A stretch of DNA of 43,538 bases from Chloroflexota bacterium (GTDB taxonomy: Bacteria > Chloroflexota > Anaerolineae > SpSt-313), in the NCBI GenBank assembly GCA_029553955.1, contig JAKPJZ010000041.1, positions 1-43,538 of the forward strand. Reading direction: 5' to 3'. This document shows positions 6,869 to 14,821 of this stretch, piece by piece (position 1 is the first letter of the stretch; every line of letters starts with the position of its first letter). Made by a program: the position numbers and the translations under genes. The notes beneath the pieces are model-generated. The model was not told where the DNA came from and did not search any database. It was given only the letters and a program-made list of their open reading frames with translations.

Positions 6869-8485
6869 ATGTGGACAACGGGCTGGCGCGATCGGGCCTG
6901 GAACCGGCTGAGCGAGCCGTGGGATGTCCTCATCGTCGGTGGCGGCATCACCGGCGCGGGCATCCTGCGTGAAGCGGTGCGCCTCGGCCTGCGCGCGCTG
7001 CTGGTCGAGCAGCGTGACTTTTCCTGGGGCACCTCCAGCCGCTCGTCGAAACTGGTGCACGGCGGCCTGCGCTACCTGGCGCAGGGCAAGGTGGGGCTGA
7101 CGCGGGCCTCGGTGGGCGAGCGCAAGCGCCTGCTGGAGGAGGGGCCGGGACTGATCGACCCCCTGGGCTTCCTGCTGGCGACGTACAAGGGCGACCGGCC
7201 CGGCCGCTGGACGTACAAGGCGGGCCTCTCGGTGTATGACCTGCTGGCGCTGCAATGGAGCCATCGCCACTACTCGGCGCAGGATTTCGAGCTGCTGGCC
7301 CCGCACATCGTGGGCCACGGCCTGAAGGGCGGCTTTCGCAACGGCGACGCTCAGACCGACGACGCCCGCCTGGTGCTGCGCGTGATCGCCGAGGCGGTGG
7401 CGGCCGGGGGCCTGGCGCTGAACTATGCCGCCGCCGAGGAGGTGCTGCAGGAGGGCGGCCGGGCGGCCGGCGTGCGCCTGGCCGACCGCGTGGCGGGGCG
7501 CACGGCCGAGGTGCGCGCCCGCGTGGTCATCAACGCCACCGGCGCCTGGGCCGACCGGCTGCGCGGCCAGGTAGGCGCCGAGCCGCGCATCCGCCCGCTG
7601 CGCGGCAGCCACCTCATCTTCCCCGCCTGGCGGCTGCCGGTCGCCCAGGCGCTGAGCTTCCTGCACCCCGCCGACCATCGTCCGGTCTTCATCTTCCCGT
7701 GGGAAGGCATTGCCCTGGTGGGCACCACCGACCTCGACCACCACCGGCCGCTCGACGAGGAGCCGGCGATTGCGCCCGAGGAGGTCAGCTACCTCATGGC
7801 GGCCGTCGCGAGCCAGTTCCCTTCGCTGAACCTGGGCCCGAGCGACGTCATTGCCACCTTTGCCGGCATCCGGCCGGTGGTGGGCAGCGACAAGGCCGAC
7901 CCCTCCAAGGAATCGCGCGACCACGTGGTATGGGAGGAGGGCGGGCTGCTGACGGTGACCGGCGGCAAGCTGACCACCTTCCGCCTCATCGCCCTGGATG
8001 CGCTCAAGGCGGCGCGCCGCCACCTGCCGGGCATGGCCAAGCCCAGCCGTCGCCTGCCGGTGCTCGACGCGGTCGACATCGCCCTGCCGAGTGGCGGGCG
8101 GCTCGATGAGGCGCAACGCCGCCACCTGCTGGGCCGCTACGGCGCCGCCGCGCCCGCGCTGGTGGCCGCCGCCGCGCCCGGCGAGCTCGAGGCCATCCCC
8201 GGCGGGCGCACCCTGTGGGCCGAGCTGCGCTGGGCGGCGCGGGCCGAGGGCGTGGTGCACCTCGACGACCTGCTGCTGCGCCGCGTGCGGCTGGGGCTGC
8301 TCTTGCCGCAGGGGGGGCAGGCGATCCTCGAGCGCGTGCGCGCCATCGCCCAGCCCGAGCTCGGCTGGAGCGACGCCCGCTGGCACGAGGAGGAGGCCGG
8401 CTACCTCGACCTGTGGCGCCACGCCTACAGCCTGCCGGTCGACGCCGGGCACAGCACAACCTTTCGCTGTGTGCATGCAATTTGA
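6869..8485 (+). CDS. glpD: FAD-dependent glycerol-3-phosphate dehydrogenase
   Basis: A 538-residue protein; ATG at 6869 behind GTGGAGGTG. It has the Rossmann FAD motif (VLIVGGGITGAGI), the family signature GTSSRSSKLVHGGLRYL, a central ARVVINATGAWADRL, and the C-terminal TVTGGKLTTFR typical of GlpA/GlpD. It oxidises sn-glycerol-3-phosphate to DHAP at the membrane and passes electrons to quinone. It is a natural partner of the glycerol kinase at 36.3-37.8 kb and of the preceding DHAP-lipid enzyme. No GlpB/GlpC partners follow, favouring a GlpD-type single subunit. Confidence 0.9.
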   Translation: MWTTGWRDRAWNRLSEPWDVLIVGGGITGAGILREAVRLGLRALLVEQRDFSWGTSSRSSKLVHGGLRYLAQGKVGLTRASVGERKRLLEEGPGLIDPLGFLLATYKGDRPGRWTYKAGLSVYDLLALQWSHRHYSAQDFELLAPHIVGHGLKGGFRNGDAQTDDARLVLRVIAEAVAAGGLALNYAAAEEVLQEGGRAAGVRLADRVAGRTAEVRARVVINATGAWADRLRGQVGAEPRIRPLRGSHLIFPAWRLPVAQALSFLHPADHRPVFIFPWEGIALVGTTDLDHHRPLDEEPAIAPEEVSYLMAAVASQFPSLNLGPSDVIATFAGIRPVVGSDKADPSKESRDHVVWEEGGLLTVTGGKLTTFRLIALDALKAARRHLPGMAKPSRRLPVLDAVDIALPSGGRLDEAQRRHLLGRYGAAAPALVAAAAPGELEAIPGGRTLWAELRWAARAEGVVHLDDLLLRRVRLGLLLPQGGQAILERVRAIAQPELGWSDARWHEEEAGYLDLWRHAYSLPVDAGHSTTFRCVHAI

Positions 8486-8509
8486 CCAGTCTGTAGATGG
8501 AGCTATAAT
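8482..8509 (+). promoter_or_regulatory. Strong promoter overlapping glpD stop
   Basis: TTGACC (8482-8487), 16-bp spacer, consensus TATAAT (8504-8509). The -35 box overlaps the TGA of glpD (8483-8485). It would drive either a short RNA ending at 8671 or the long leader of the riboswitch operon. Confidence 0.7.
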
Positions 8510-8651
8510 GGCCTCTGGCCGGTGGAGTAGTGACACTTTGCCAGGCTCATGCCGCTACATGCGACGAGATGATAGCTGCCACAATCAGCGTGGCGCCGCA
8601 CCAGGCGTACCTTCCAGAGCCTAGCCGCCGAGATGGCGCCCTGGAGGCAGC

Positions 8652-8671
8652 AAGAGGGCGGCCGCCCTTTT
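8652..8671 (+). terminator. Possible intrinsic terminator
   Basis: AAGAGGGCGG/CCGCCCTTTT forms a GC-rich hairpin with a T4 end. With the promoter at 8482-8509 it would define an RNA of about 155 nt. The T-run is short and reads into GG, so strong termination is not assured. Confidence 0.35.
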
Positions 8672-8778
8672 GGTGTGAAAGGAGGCACAGAGCAGAAGAC
8701 TCCTCAACCGCTGGCTGGCACCTGGCCAGATGCCTGTCCGGCAGTGCAGACAGCACATCTGCAAGCTAGGCAAAACCG

Positions 8779-8876
8779 GTTCTCCGACCCATTGTCCCTA
8801 AGGGTACGGCCTATGGGAAATGGGCGTTAGGGTGTGGCTGGAAACGGCCCCGCCTCCCGTATTGGAAAGGAGAACG
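8779..8876 (+). promoter_or_regulatory. Moco (molybdenum cofactor) riboswitch candidate
   Basis: A closing helix GTTCTCC (8780-8786) pairs with GGAGAAC (8869-8875). Inside are CCCATT/AATGGG, a GAAA-tetraloop hairpin (GGCTG-GAAA-CGGCC) and the conserved-looking GCCTCCC...GGAAAGGAG segment. I recognise the last two as Moco RNA motif hallmarks (tetraloop plus receptor). A terminator follows at 8894-8932. GAAAGGA of the 3' strand of the closing helix can pair with TCCTTTC in the terminator's 5' half, so ligand binding should free the terminator: cofactor plentiful, operon off. The match is by eye. Confidence 0.72.
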
Positions 8877-8893
8877 CAGCTGCGCTTGTTGCA

Positions 8894-8932
8894 GGCGGCT
8901 TTCCTTTCTATTTGGAGGGAAGCCGCCTTTTT
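8894..8932 (+). terminator. Riboswitch-controlled terminator
   Basis: GGCGGCTTTCC (8894-8904) pairs with GGGAAGCCGCC (8917-8927) with one G-U, followed by T5 (8928-8932). It lies 18 nt after the riboswitch and 263 bp before the first gene, forming the expression platform. Confidence 0.75.
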
Positions 8933-8951
8933 CGTTGCGCGCTTTGTTCTG

Positions 8952-9091
8952 GGGCGTGTTTGCACACCCGTAGTCTAGCCCCCCTTGGCCGCCGCAGGCG
9001 GCTTCGTGGGCGTTGTTGGCGGCGAATCCGGTGCCGCGGAGACGCGAAACGGGCACAAGGCCCTAGGCTACGCAGGTTTGCAAACACGCCC
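8952..9091. repeat. Long imperfect inverted repeat in the leader
   Basis: GGGCGTGTTTGCA (8953-8965) pairs with TGCAAACACGCCC (9077-9089). Inside is a diverged IR with GTAGTCTAGCC against GGCTACG. The inner block (CCCCTTGGCCGCC, CACAAGGCCCTAGGCTACG) recurs near 146 and 4930, so this is a dispersed repeat between the riboswitch terminator and the first gene. Confidence 0.6.
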
Positions 9092-9103
9092 TAGCAGTGG
9101 CTA

Positions 9104-9172
9104 GCGGAGATGCTGACAGGTACGCAGGCGCGCTTCAGGGCGATGGCAGCTGTCAGAATCGATGCAACCGCT
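9104..9172 (+). promoter_or_regulatory. Leader element A (paired with 11711-11778)
   Basis: GCGGAGATGCTGACAG...CTGTCAGAATCGATGCAACCG. The arms CTGACAG and CTGTCAG form a stem over a loop of about 30 nt. A related element precedes the permease gene with a different but still complementary stem (CTGATGGC/GCCATCAG), suggesting a structured RNA. It ends 22 nt before the GTG start. Confidence 0.5.
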
Positions 9173-9194
9173 CACGAATAACAGGAGGTTCACA

Positions 9195-11555
9195 GTGTCT
9201 CGTCGTATCTGGTCTGTGTTGCTTCTGCTCACGCTGCTGCTGAGCCCGTCTCTGGTGGCATGTAGGGCGCCTGCGCCGTCTGAGCCGCTGGCGCAGGCGG
9301 AGACCGTGCTGAGGGTTGGGAGCAAGGCTTTCTCCATGGCCGACCTCAAGGCTCTGGAGCAAGTGACGGCGGAGGCCGATGGCAAGCAGTACAGCGGCGT
9401 GCGGCTGCTGGACGTGCTCAAGGCGGCGGGTATCCAGGAGGGCAAAGTCGTCCTGTCAGCCAGCGATGGCTACTCGGCCGGTGTGGCGGTGGCCGCGCTC
9501 GACGAGCAATGCCTGCTGGCTTATAACCAAAAGGGCGGCGTGGATGCCGTCATGCCCGGCATGGACAAGGGCCTATGGGTGCGCGAAACGACCGAGATCA
9601 AGGCCAGCACCACCGGTGGCGGAGACGGCCCAGCGCCGACGCTCCAGCCTGTCACCGGTGAGACCAAAGTCGTTACCGACTCCGTCAAGAGGGAGGTCAC
9701 TATCCCCAAGCAGGTGAACAGGGTGGCCTCCTTGCGCTCCGGCATTACAGAGATCATCTGCGCGCTTGGACAGAAGGACAAGATCATCGCAGTGGATGAG
9801 ATGGTCCAGGCAGGCAGTTCCTACGGAGCCTTTATCACCAGCGTGCACCCCGACCTCAAGGACTGTGCATCTCCTATCGCCAGTCATGACATCAATGTCG
9901 AAGAGATGCTGCGCCTGGCGCCGGACCTCGTCCTGCATGGCGGCTATGGTCGCATCAAACAGGCCGAGGCCCTCATGAAGCAGGTCCCCAGCCTGCCGGT
10001 GGTGATCGCCCATTTCGAGACCATCGAAGACTATATGGATGATATCCGCCTCGTGGCGCAATGCGTCAACGCCGAGGAACGCGCCGAGCCATTGATCACC
10101 TGCCTGTACCAGGAACTGGACAGCACGGTGGCCAGGGTGAAGGATGTGCCTGAGAATCGGAGGGTGCGCGTCTTTTACGGCGGCCACGACATCTACCATG
10201 CCTATACACCTGGCACCTTTGAGCATTCGCAGATTGTCATGGCTGGCGGCGTGAATGTGGCGGAGAGCCTGGAGGGCTGGCTGCCAGAGGTATCGGCCGA
10301 GCAGTTGCTGCGCTGGGATCCTCAAGTGGTGGTCTTGCTCCATGGGGCCGATGTGGATGAGGTGCTCGGCGACAAGCGCCTTGCTGGCCTGTCGGCGGTG
10401 CAGAATAAGCGCGTCTATGCCCTGCCCGAAGCCAGTTGGGATTTCTCCAGCCCCCGCGCGCTCTTTTGCATCAAGTGGCTGGCCACCAAGTTCTACCCCG
10501 ATCGTTTCAGTGATGTGGACATCTATGCCGAGGCTGATGCGTTCTACCAGGAGGTGTTTGGCGTCGACTATGCGGGGCCCGCTCTCACCGAAGGCGGCAG
10601 GCCCCCAGCGCCCTCAGGCCAGCGCACGATAACCGACATGAACAAGCGCCGGGTAAAGCTCCCCGCGACCGTTAGCCGTGTGGTGAGCCTGCACTCGGAC
10701 CTGACCTATGCCATCTTGGGCCTTGGTGGACAGGATGTGCTGGTGGGGGTCGACAGCACCTCACCCAAGAACGCCAGGCTGGCCGGACTCTACCCGGATA
10801 TGGCCAAGCTCCCCGATGTAGGCTCCTTCTTTAGCGTGAATCAGGAGAGCGTTCTGCTCACCAGGCCCGATGTGGTGTTGACCGTCGGCTGGCAGCGCGA
10901 TGTAGACAAGCTCCAGCAGTCGCTGGGCGTGCCGGTCGTCTGTGTCGACTCGAACTATTACAAGGAAAGCCTGAGCTTCGTTGCCCAGGTGCTGGGAGCG
11001 GATGCCGAGAAGAAGGCCAAGGTCTTTTTGGACTACTATGATGGCAGAATCGGGGAGATTGCCAAGAAGACCGCCGCGATGCCCAAGACGACGGTGTACA
11101 TCGCTGGTGGAAGTGGCCTCCTCTCTACCTATGGCAAGGAATCGACCTGGCAGTATGAGATTCAGGATGCCGGCGGCGTGAATGTGGCGGCGGACATTGC
11201 CGGTGGTGGCGCACATGAGGTGTCTGTCGAGCAGGTCATCACCTGGAACCCCGACGTGATCATCCTGGACCAGTCCTGCACCGACACAGTAGCGGACCTC
11301 ATGAAGGATATGCGCTGGCAGTCGATCGCCGCGGTGAAGGACAAGCGCGTGTACCGAGCCCCCGACGGCTATGTGAACACCTTTGGGCGCCCGCACCTGG
11401 AGTCGGCGTTCGCCCGTGTGTGGCTGGCCGACAAGCTCTATCCTGGTAAGCTGGGTTTGGATATCGTGCAGGAGGCTAAGGCGTTCTACCAGGAGTGCCT
11501 GGGGTTGACCCTATCCGACAGCGATGTCAGTGGTATCCTGAACGCGGCCGATTAG
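9195..11555 (+). CDS. Mopterin-fold/double BtuF-like binding lipoprotein
   Basis: A 786-residue lipoprotein; GTG at 9195 behind AGGAGG (an upstream ATG at 9162 lacks one). The signal ends in LVAC (Cys23). Residues about 35-137 resemble the small sulfite-oxidase-type molybdopterin-binding fold (FSMADLKALEQV, YSGVRLLDVLKAAGI, SASDGYSAGVAV, GLWVRETTEIK) but lack the early molybdenum-ligand cysteine. Then come two FepB/BtuF-type binding domains, about 155-460 (IPKQVNRVASL, EMLRLAPDLV, ADVDEVLG) and 475-785 (LPATVSRVVSL, ESVLLTRPDVVLTVGW, VSVEQVITWNPDVII). Binding proteins of this class usually have one such domain. It would capture the substrate for the FecCD permease that follows. Molybdate/tungstate or a cofactor is inferred from the riboswitch; heme, cobalamin or siderophore remain possible. 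Confidence 0.78.
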   Translation: MSRRIWSVLLLLTLLLSPSLVACRAPAPSEPLAQAETVLRVGSKAFSMADLKALEQVTAEADGKQYSGVRLLDVLKAAGIQEGKVVLSASDGYSAGVAVAALDEQCLLAYNQKGGVDAVMPGMDKGLWVRETTEIKASTTGGGDGPAPTLQPVTGETKVVTDSVKREVTIPKQVNRVASLRSGITEIICALGQKDKIIAVDEMVQAGSSYGAFITSVHPDLKDCASPIASHDINVEEMLRLAPDLVLHGGYGRIKQAEALMKQVPSLPVVIAHFETIEDYMDDIRLVAQCVNAEERAEPLITCLYQELDSTVARVKDVPENRRVRVFYGGHDIYHAYTPGTFEHSQIVMAGGVNVAESLEGWLPEVSAEQLLRWDPQVVVLLHGADVDEVLGDKRLAGLSAVQNKRVYALPEASWDFSSPRALFCIKWLATKFYPDRFSDVDIYAEADAFYQEVFGVDYAGPALTEGGRPPAPSGQRTITDMNKRRVKLPATVSRVVSLHSDLTYAILGLGGQDVLVGVDSTSPKNARLAGLYPDMAKLPDVGSFFSVNQESVLLTRPDVVLTVGWQRDVDKLQQSLGVPVVCVDSNYYKESLSFVAQVLGADAEKKAKVFLDYYDGRIGEIAKKTAAMPKTTVYIAGGSGLLSTYGKESTWQYEIQDAGGVNVAADIAGGGAHEVSVEQVITWNPDVIILDQSCTDTVADLMKDMRWQSIAAVKDKRVYRAPDGYVNTFGRPHLESAFARVWLADKLYPGKLGLDIVQEAKAFYQECLGLTLSDSDVSGILNAAD

Positions 11556-11594
11556 TACTGCAACCGTACTTGTCATCGAGGACAGCAACGGCGT

Positions 11595-11622
11595 CCGGGT
11601 CCCATGCTTCGCGAACAACCGG
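11595..11622 (+). repeat. CCGG-N20-CCGG dispersed motif, copy 3
   Basis: A 28-nt motif (CCGGGTCCC, ATGCTTCGCG, CCGG) located 14 bp before the 68-bp palindrome. Confidence 0.6.
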
Positions 11623-11636
11623 AGCCGATCCTTAGG

Positions 11637-11704
11637 GGTTATTGGTGGGTTGGCGAGCCGTGGCCGCCCGCGGGCGGCCACGGCTCGCCAACCCACCAAT
11701 AACC
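11637..11704. repeat. 68-bp perfect palindrome
   Basis: Arms 11637-11670 and 11671-11704 (34 bp each) are exact reverse complements with no spacer; centre GCCCGCGGGC. It lies between the binding-protein gene and the permease gene of one operon, where it could stabilise the upstream mRNA and lower downstream expression. Confidence 0.9.
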
Positions 11705-11710
11705 TGCCTG

Positions 11711-11778
11711 CGGAGATTCTGATGGCTGCAAAGGTGCGCTACAGCCGCCATAGTCGCCATCAGAATCAATGCATCCGG
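11711..11778 (+). promoter_or_regulatory. Leader element B (paired with 9104-9172)
   Basis: Aligns with element A over about 68 nt, both starting GCGGAGAT and both ending TCAGAATC(G/A)ATGCA(A/T)CCG. The stem is CTGATGGC/GCCATCAG, altered in both arms relative to A. It ends about 47 nt before the permease ATG. Confidence 0.5.
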
Positions 11779-11825
11779 CCACCGCCAGAAGCAGGGGGCC
11801 GGATCGCATTTGGGAAAGAAGCTCT

Positions 11826-12836
11826 ATGCTGCGTAATACCAGGCTGGTCATGATTCTGTTGCTGCTGTCTACCCTGGGCCTGGCCTTTATCTCGCTCTTT
11901 TGGGGGCGGTATCCCATCCCGCTCTGGACGGTGCTGCGCGTGCTGGCCTCGCGCCTGGTGCCCATCCCGGTGGATTGGCTCGACACGGTGGAGACGGTCA
12001 TCTTCAACGTCCGCTTGCCCCGCATCGTGCTGGCCATGTGCGTGGGGGCCAGCCTCTCCATCAGCGGGGCGGCATTCCAGGGCATGTTCCACAACCCGCT
12101 CGTCAGCCCCGACATCTTGGGGGTCACTGCAGGGGCGGGCTTTGGCGCAGCGTTGGCCATCCTCCTCTCTGGCAGCGGGTTGGCCATCCAGCTATCGGCG
12201 CTGTTCTTTGGCATCTTGGCGGTGGCCCTGAGTTATGTCATCAGCCGCATCTACCGCACGACGCCGACGCTCATGCTGGTGCTATCGGGGATCATCGTGG
12301 GGTCGATCTTCTCCGCGTTGCTCTCTCTGGCCAAGTACGCAGCCGATCCCAACCAGAAGCTGCCCGCCATTGTCTTCTGGCTGATGGGCAGCCTGACCAC
12401 AGTGGTCACCGAGGACATACTGATGGCCGGCCCGCCGATTGTGCTTGGCGTCCTGGGGTTATTGCTGATACGCTGGCGCATCAATGTGCTTTCGATGGGC
12501 GATGAAGAGGCGCGTGCGCTGGGTGTCAAGACCGAACTGCTAAAGGGGATCATCGTCGTCTGCGCCACGGCGGCGACGGCCTCGGCGGTCAGTGTATGCG
12601 GCATCATTGGCTGGGTGGGCTTGGTGGTCCCGCATGTGGGGAGGATGCTCGTCGGCCCTGATCACAAGGTGTTGCTGCCAGCCTCTTTGCTGCTGGGCGC
12701 ATTCTATCTACTGCTCATCGACAACCTCGCTCGCACATTGACCTCGGCCGAGATCCCTCTGAGCATCCTGACGGCCCTTGTGGGTGCCCCCTTTTTCGCC
12801 TACATGCTGCGCCGCACACAAGGGGGGCGCGTATAA
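11826..12836 (+). CDS. FecCD-family ABC permease
   Basis: A 336-residue, roughly ten-helix permease; ATG at 11826 (weak GAAAGAAG site). The segment SISGAAFQGMFHNPLVSP with ILGVTAGAGFGA is the FecCD/BtuC signature, and GIIGWVGLVVPHVGRML is the second conserved loop. Type II importers of this kind carry cobalamin, heme, siderophores and, in MolB (Haemophilus), molybdate/tungstate. Upstream are the double binding protein and a palindrome; the ATPase starts at the base after its stop. The riboswitch upstream favours a molybdenum-related substrate. Confidence 0.88.
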   Translation: MLRNTRLVMILLLLSTLGLAFISLFWGRYPIPLWTVLRVLASRLVPIPVDWLDTVETVIFNVRLPRIVLAMCVGASLSISGAAFQGMFHNPLVSPDILGVTAGAGFGAALAILLSGSGLAIQLSALFFGILAVALSYVISRIYRTTPTLMLVLSGIIVGSIFSALLSLAKYAADPNQKLPAIVFWLMGSLTTVVTEDILMAGPPIVLGVLGLLLIRWRINVLSMGDEEARALGVKTELLKGIIVVCATAATASAVSVCGIIGWVGLVVPHVGRMLVGPDHKVLLPASLLLGAFYLLLIDNLARTLTSAEIPLSILTALVGAPFFAYMLRRTQGGRV

Positions 12837-13646
12837 ATGGATGCGCTCTTGCGCCTGAGCAATGGCGGTTTCAGCTATGGCAGGCACCAGGTCTTCTCCG
12901 GGCTGAGCCTCGCATTATGCGCGGGCGATGTCTTCTGTCTGCTCGGTCCGAACGGCTGTGGCAAGACCACGCTGTTGCGCTGTCTGAGCGGCTTGTTGGC
13001 GCTGGATGAAGGCAGAGTATGGCTGAGAGGCCAACCGCTGAGTGCACTCGATGAGATGGCGCGAGCGCGCCAGATGGGCATCGTTTTTCAGGAACACTCC
13101 AGCCCCTTCCCCTACACTGTGCTGGAGATGGTGGTCATGGGCCGCGCGCCGCACCTGTCTTTCCTGGCGACCCCCTCACAGCGTGATGTGGGAATCGCTG
13201 AGCAGGCGTTGGCTGGGGTGGGCATGACCCACCTGCGCGACAAGCCCTACACTCAGATCAGTGGTGGCGAACGCCAATTGGTGTTGATTGCGCGCGCGCT
13301 GGCACAGGAGCCGCTCGTACTGCTGCTCGATGAGCCCACATCGCACCTGGACTATGGCCACCAAATGCTCATCCTGGCAACGATTGAGCGCCTGGCCCGC
13401 ACACAGGGCCTGGCGGTGATCATGGCCACGCACTTTCCCGATCACGCGCTGTTGATCGCGAACAAGGCGGCGTTGATGAAAGAGGGGGGCTTTATCGCCG
13501 TGGGCCCACCCGATCATGTGCTGACCGAAGACAACCTGCAACAGCTCTATGGCGTTCGCGTAAAGGTCTTGCCTGTGGAGGGCGACGGCATGACCTGGGC
13601 CAGGAAAGCCGTGGTGCCGCTTCTTGGCGCGCGGAGTGAGGAGTGA
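12837..13646 (+). CDS. FecE/BtuD-type ABC ATPase
   Basis: A 269-residue ATPase. Walker A GPNGCGKTT (residues 37-45), Q-loop in IVFQEHSS, signature ISGGERQL (about 141-148), Walker B LVLLLDEPTSHLD and the H-loop histidine in MATHFPDHA. This matches the COG1120 class paired with FecCD permeases. Its ATG directly follows the permease stop (TAA ATG), so the two are translationally coupled. The last codons overlap a possible GTG start of the next frame. Confidence 0.9.
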   Translation: MDALLRLSNGGFSYGRHQVFSGLSLALCAGDVFCLLGPNGCGKTTLLRCLSGLLALDEGRVWLRGQPLSALDEMARARQMGIVFQEHSSPFPYTVLEMVVMGRAPHLSFLATPSQRDVGIAEQALAGVGMTHLRDKPYTQISGGERQLVLIARALAQEPLVLLLDEPTSHLDYGHQMLILATIERLARTQGLAVIMATHFPDHALLIANKAALMKEGGFIAVGPPDHVLTEDNLQQLYGVRVKVLPVEGDGMTWARKAVVPLLGARSEE

Positions 13647-13792
13647 AGCCCTGCCGAAAAGTGGCCAAGGCCGGCGGCGTTTCGGTGCGGCGTCACACAG
13701 CTCTTGGCCGACACCATAGCGCCGCATGGGGCGTCTCGGAGCATCATGTTGACGCGCTGCTGGATGCCCCATCACTAGAGAGAGGTGCTGAT

Positions 13793-14821
13793 GTGACCAT
13801 AGTGTGTCCGTATTGTGAACGTCATTGCGTACTGGATGGAGACACTCTGGCGGCTTCGGAATCCCCAACGGGCTACTGCCGCATGTATACGGTTCAAGAT
13901 GGCCGTGTCGGCGAGCGTTTTCCCCACCACTATAGCTCCATGCACGTCAGCCATATCGAGGCGGTGCCTTTCTATCACTTTCAGCCTGGCAGCCGCACCT
14001 TTATGTTGGGAGGGGCGAGCTGCAACCTGGATTGCCAATACTGCTCGAACGCTTACGTGGCACGCGCAGAGCCGGCGCCGCTGCTCTACTTTGAGCTGGC
14101 GCCCGAGCGCATCGTAGCGCTGGCGCAGCAGCATGGCTGCCACAACATCACCTTTGCCGTCAACGAGCCGACGGTGGCCTGGCCCACACTTGTGGAGTTG
14201 GCGCAGGTTGCCGCTCGGGCCGGGTTGCCCTTGGGCGTCCTGACGAACGGTTATGTGCCGGCCGAGATAGCTGAGCAGATGGCCCAACAGTTGGCCTTTG
14301 TGAGTGTCAGCCTCAAGGGGTTCAGCGATGCCTTCTACCAGCGCTATGCAGGTGTGCCTTCGGTCCGGCCGGTGCTGCGCACTATCGAGATACTGAGCCG
14401 CAGGACGCACCTGGAGGTAGTCACCCCCATCGTGCAGAGCGTCAACGATGAGGATATCCCGGCGATGGCGGATTTTATCGCGGGGCTGGATCGTAACATC
14501 CCCTGGCACCTGTTCCGCCTCCTGCCGGAGTACAAGATGGCCACGTATGAGCGCCCCTCCATCGAAGCTCTTGACCTCAAGCTGCAGCAGGTGCGCGAAA
14601 AGCTGCACTTTGTCTACTTGGGTAATTTCGTCGGCTCGCAGTGGGTCAGCACCTGCTGCCCTGCCTGCGGAGCGTTGGCCATCGAGCGCATCAGCCTGGG
14701 GGGCTGTGGTGCGAAAGCGGTGGCCTATCATCTACAGGATGGCTGCTGCGGCCAGTGTGGCTACAAGTTACCATTGGCAGGGCGGTGGGTCTCCTGGAGT
14801 TCGGAGGACAAGGTCGCATGA
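13793..14821 (+). CDS. AmmeMemoRadiSam-type radical SAM enzyme
   Basis: A 342-residue enzyme from the GTG at 13793 (GAGAGAGGTG upstream). A GTG at 13643, overlapping the ATPase stop, would add 50 residues unlike the family. Seen in order: an N-terminal cysteine cluster (CPYCERHC, GYC), the 4Fe-4S motif CNLDCQYC, NEPTVAWP, and a C-terminal zinc-ribbon-like pair (CCPACG, CGQCGYKLP). This is the layout of PflA-like radical SAM enzymes of the AmmeMemoRadiSam group, whose substrate is not settled. The AMMECR1 and Memo partners are absent from the window. The next gene overlaps its stop (ATGA), tying both to the transport operon. Confidence 0.8.
   Translation: MTIVCPYCERHCVLDGDTLAASESPTGYCRMYTVQDGRVGERFPHHYSSMHVSHIEAVPFYHFQPGSRTFMLGGASCNLDCQYCSNAYVARAEPAPLLYFELAPERIVALAQQHGCHNITFAVNEPTVAWPTLVELAQVAARAGLPLGVLTNGYVPAEIAEQMAQQLAFVSVSLKGFSDAFYQRYAGVPSVRPVLRTIEILSRRTHLEVVTPIVQSVNDEDIPAMADFIAGLDRNIPWHLFRLLPEYKMATYERPSIEALDLKLQQVREKLHFVYLGNFVGSQWVSTCCPACGALAIERISLGGCGAKAVAYHLQDGCCGQCGYKLPLAGRWVSWSSEDKVA

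Noticed and set aside
6539..8536. Minus-strand open frame (665 codons) over glpD
   Set aside because: Antisense to a gene with full family motifs; it also crosses the 98-bp palindrome.
8700..8880. Cobalamin riboswitch upstream of the FecCD operon
   Set aside because: No B12-box-like AGCCAGGAGACCTGCC was found; the GAAA hairpin plus CCTCCC...GGAAAGGAG fits the Moco class better.
13643..13792. Upstream GTG start for the radical SAM enzyme
   Set aside because: It overlaps the ATPase stop and could be coupled, but the added 50 residues do not resemble the family, whose cysteine cluster lies near the N-terminus; kept as an alternative only.
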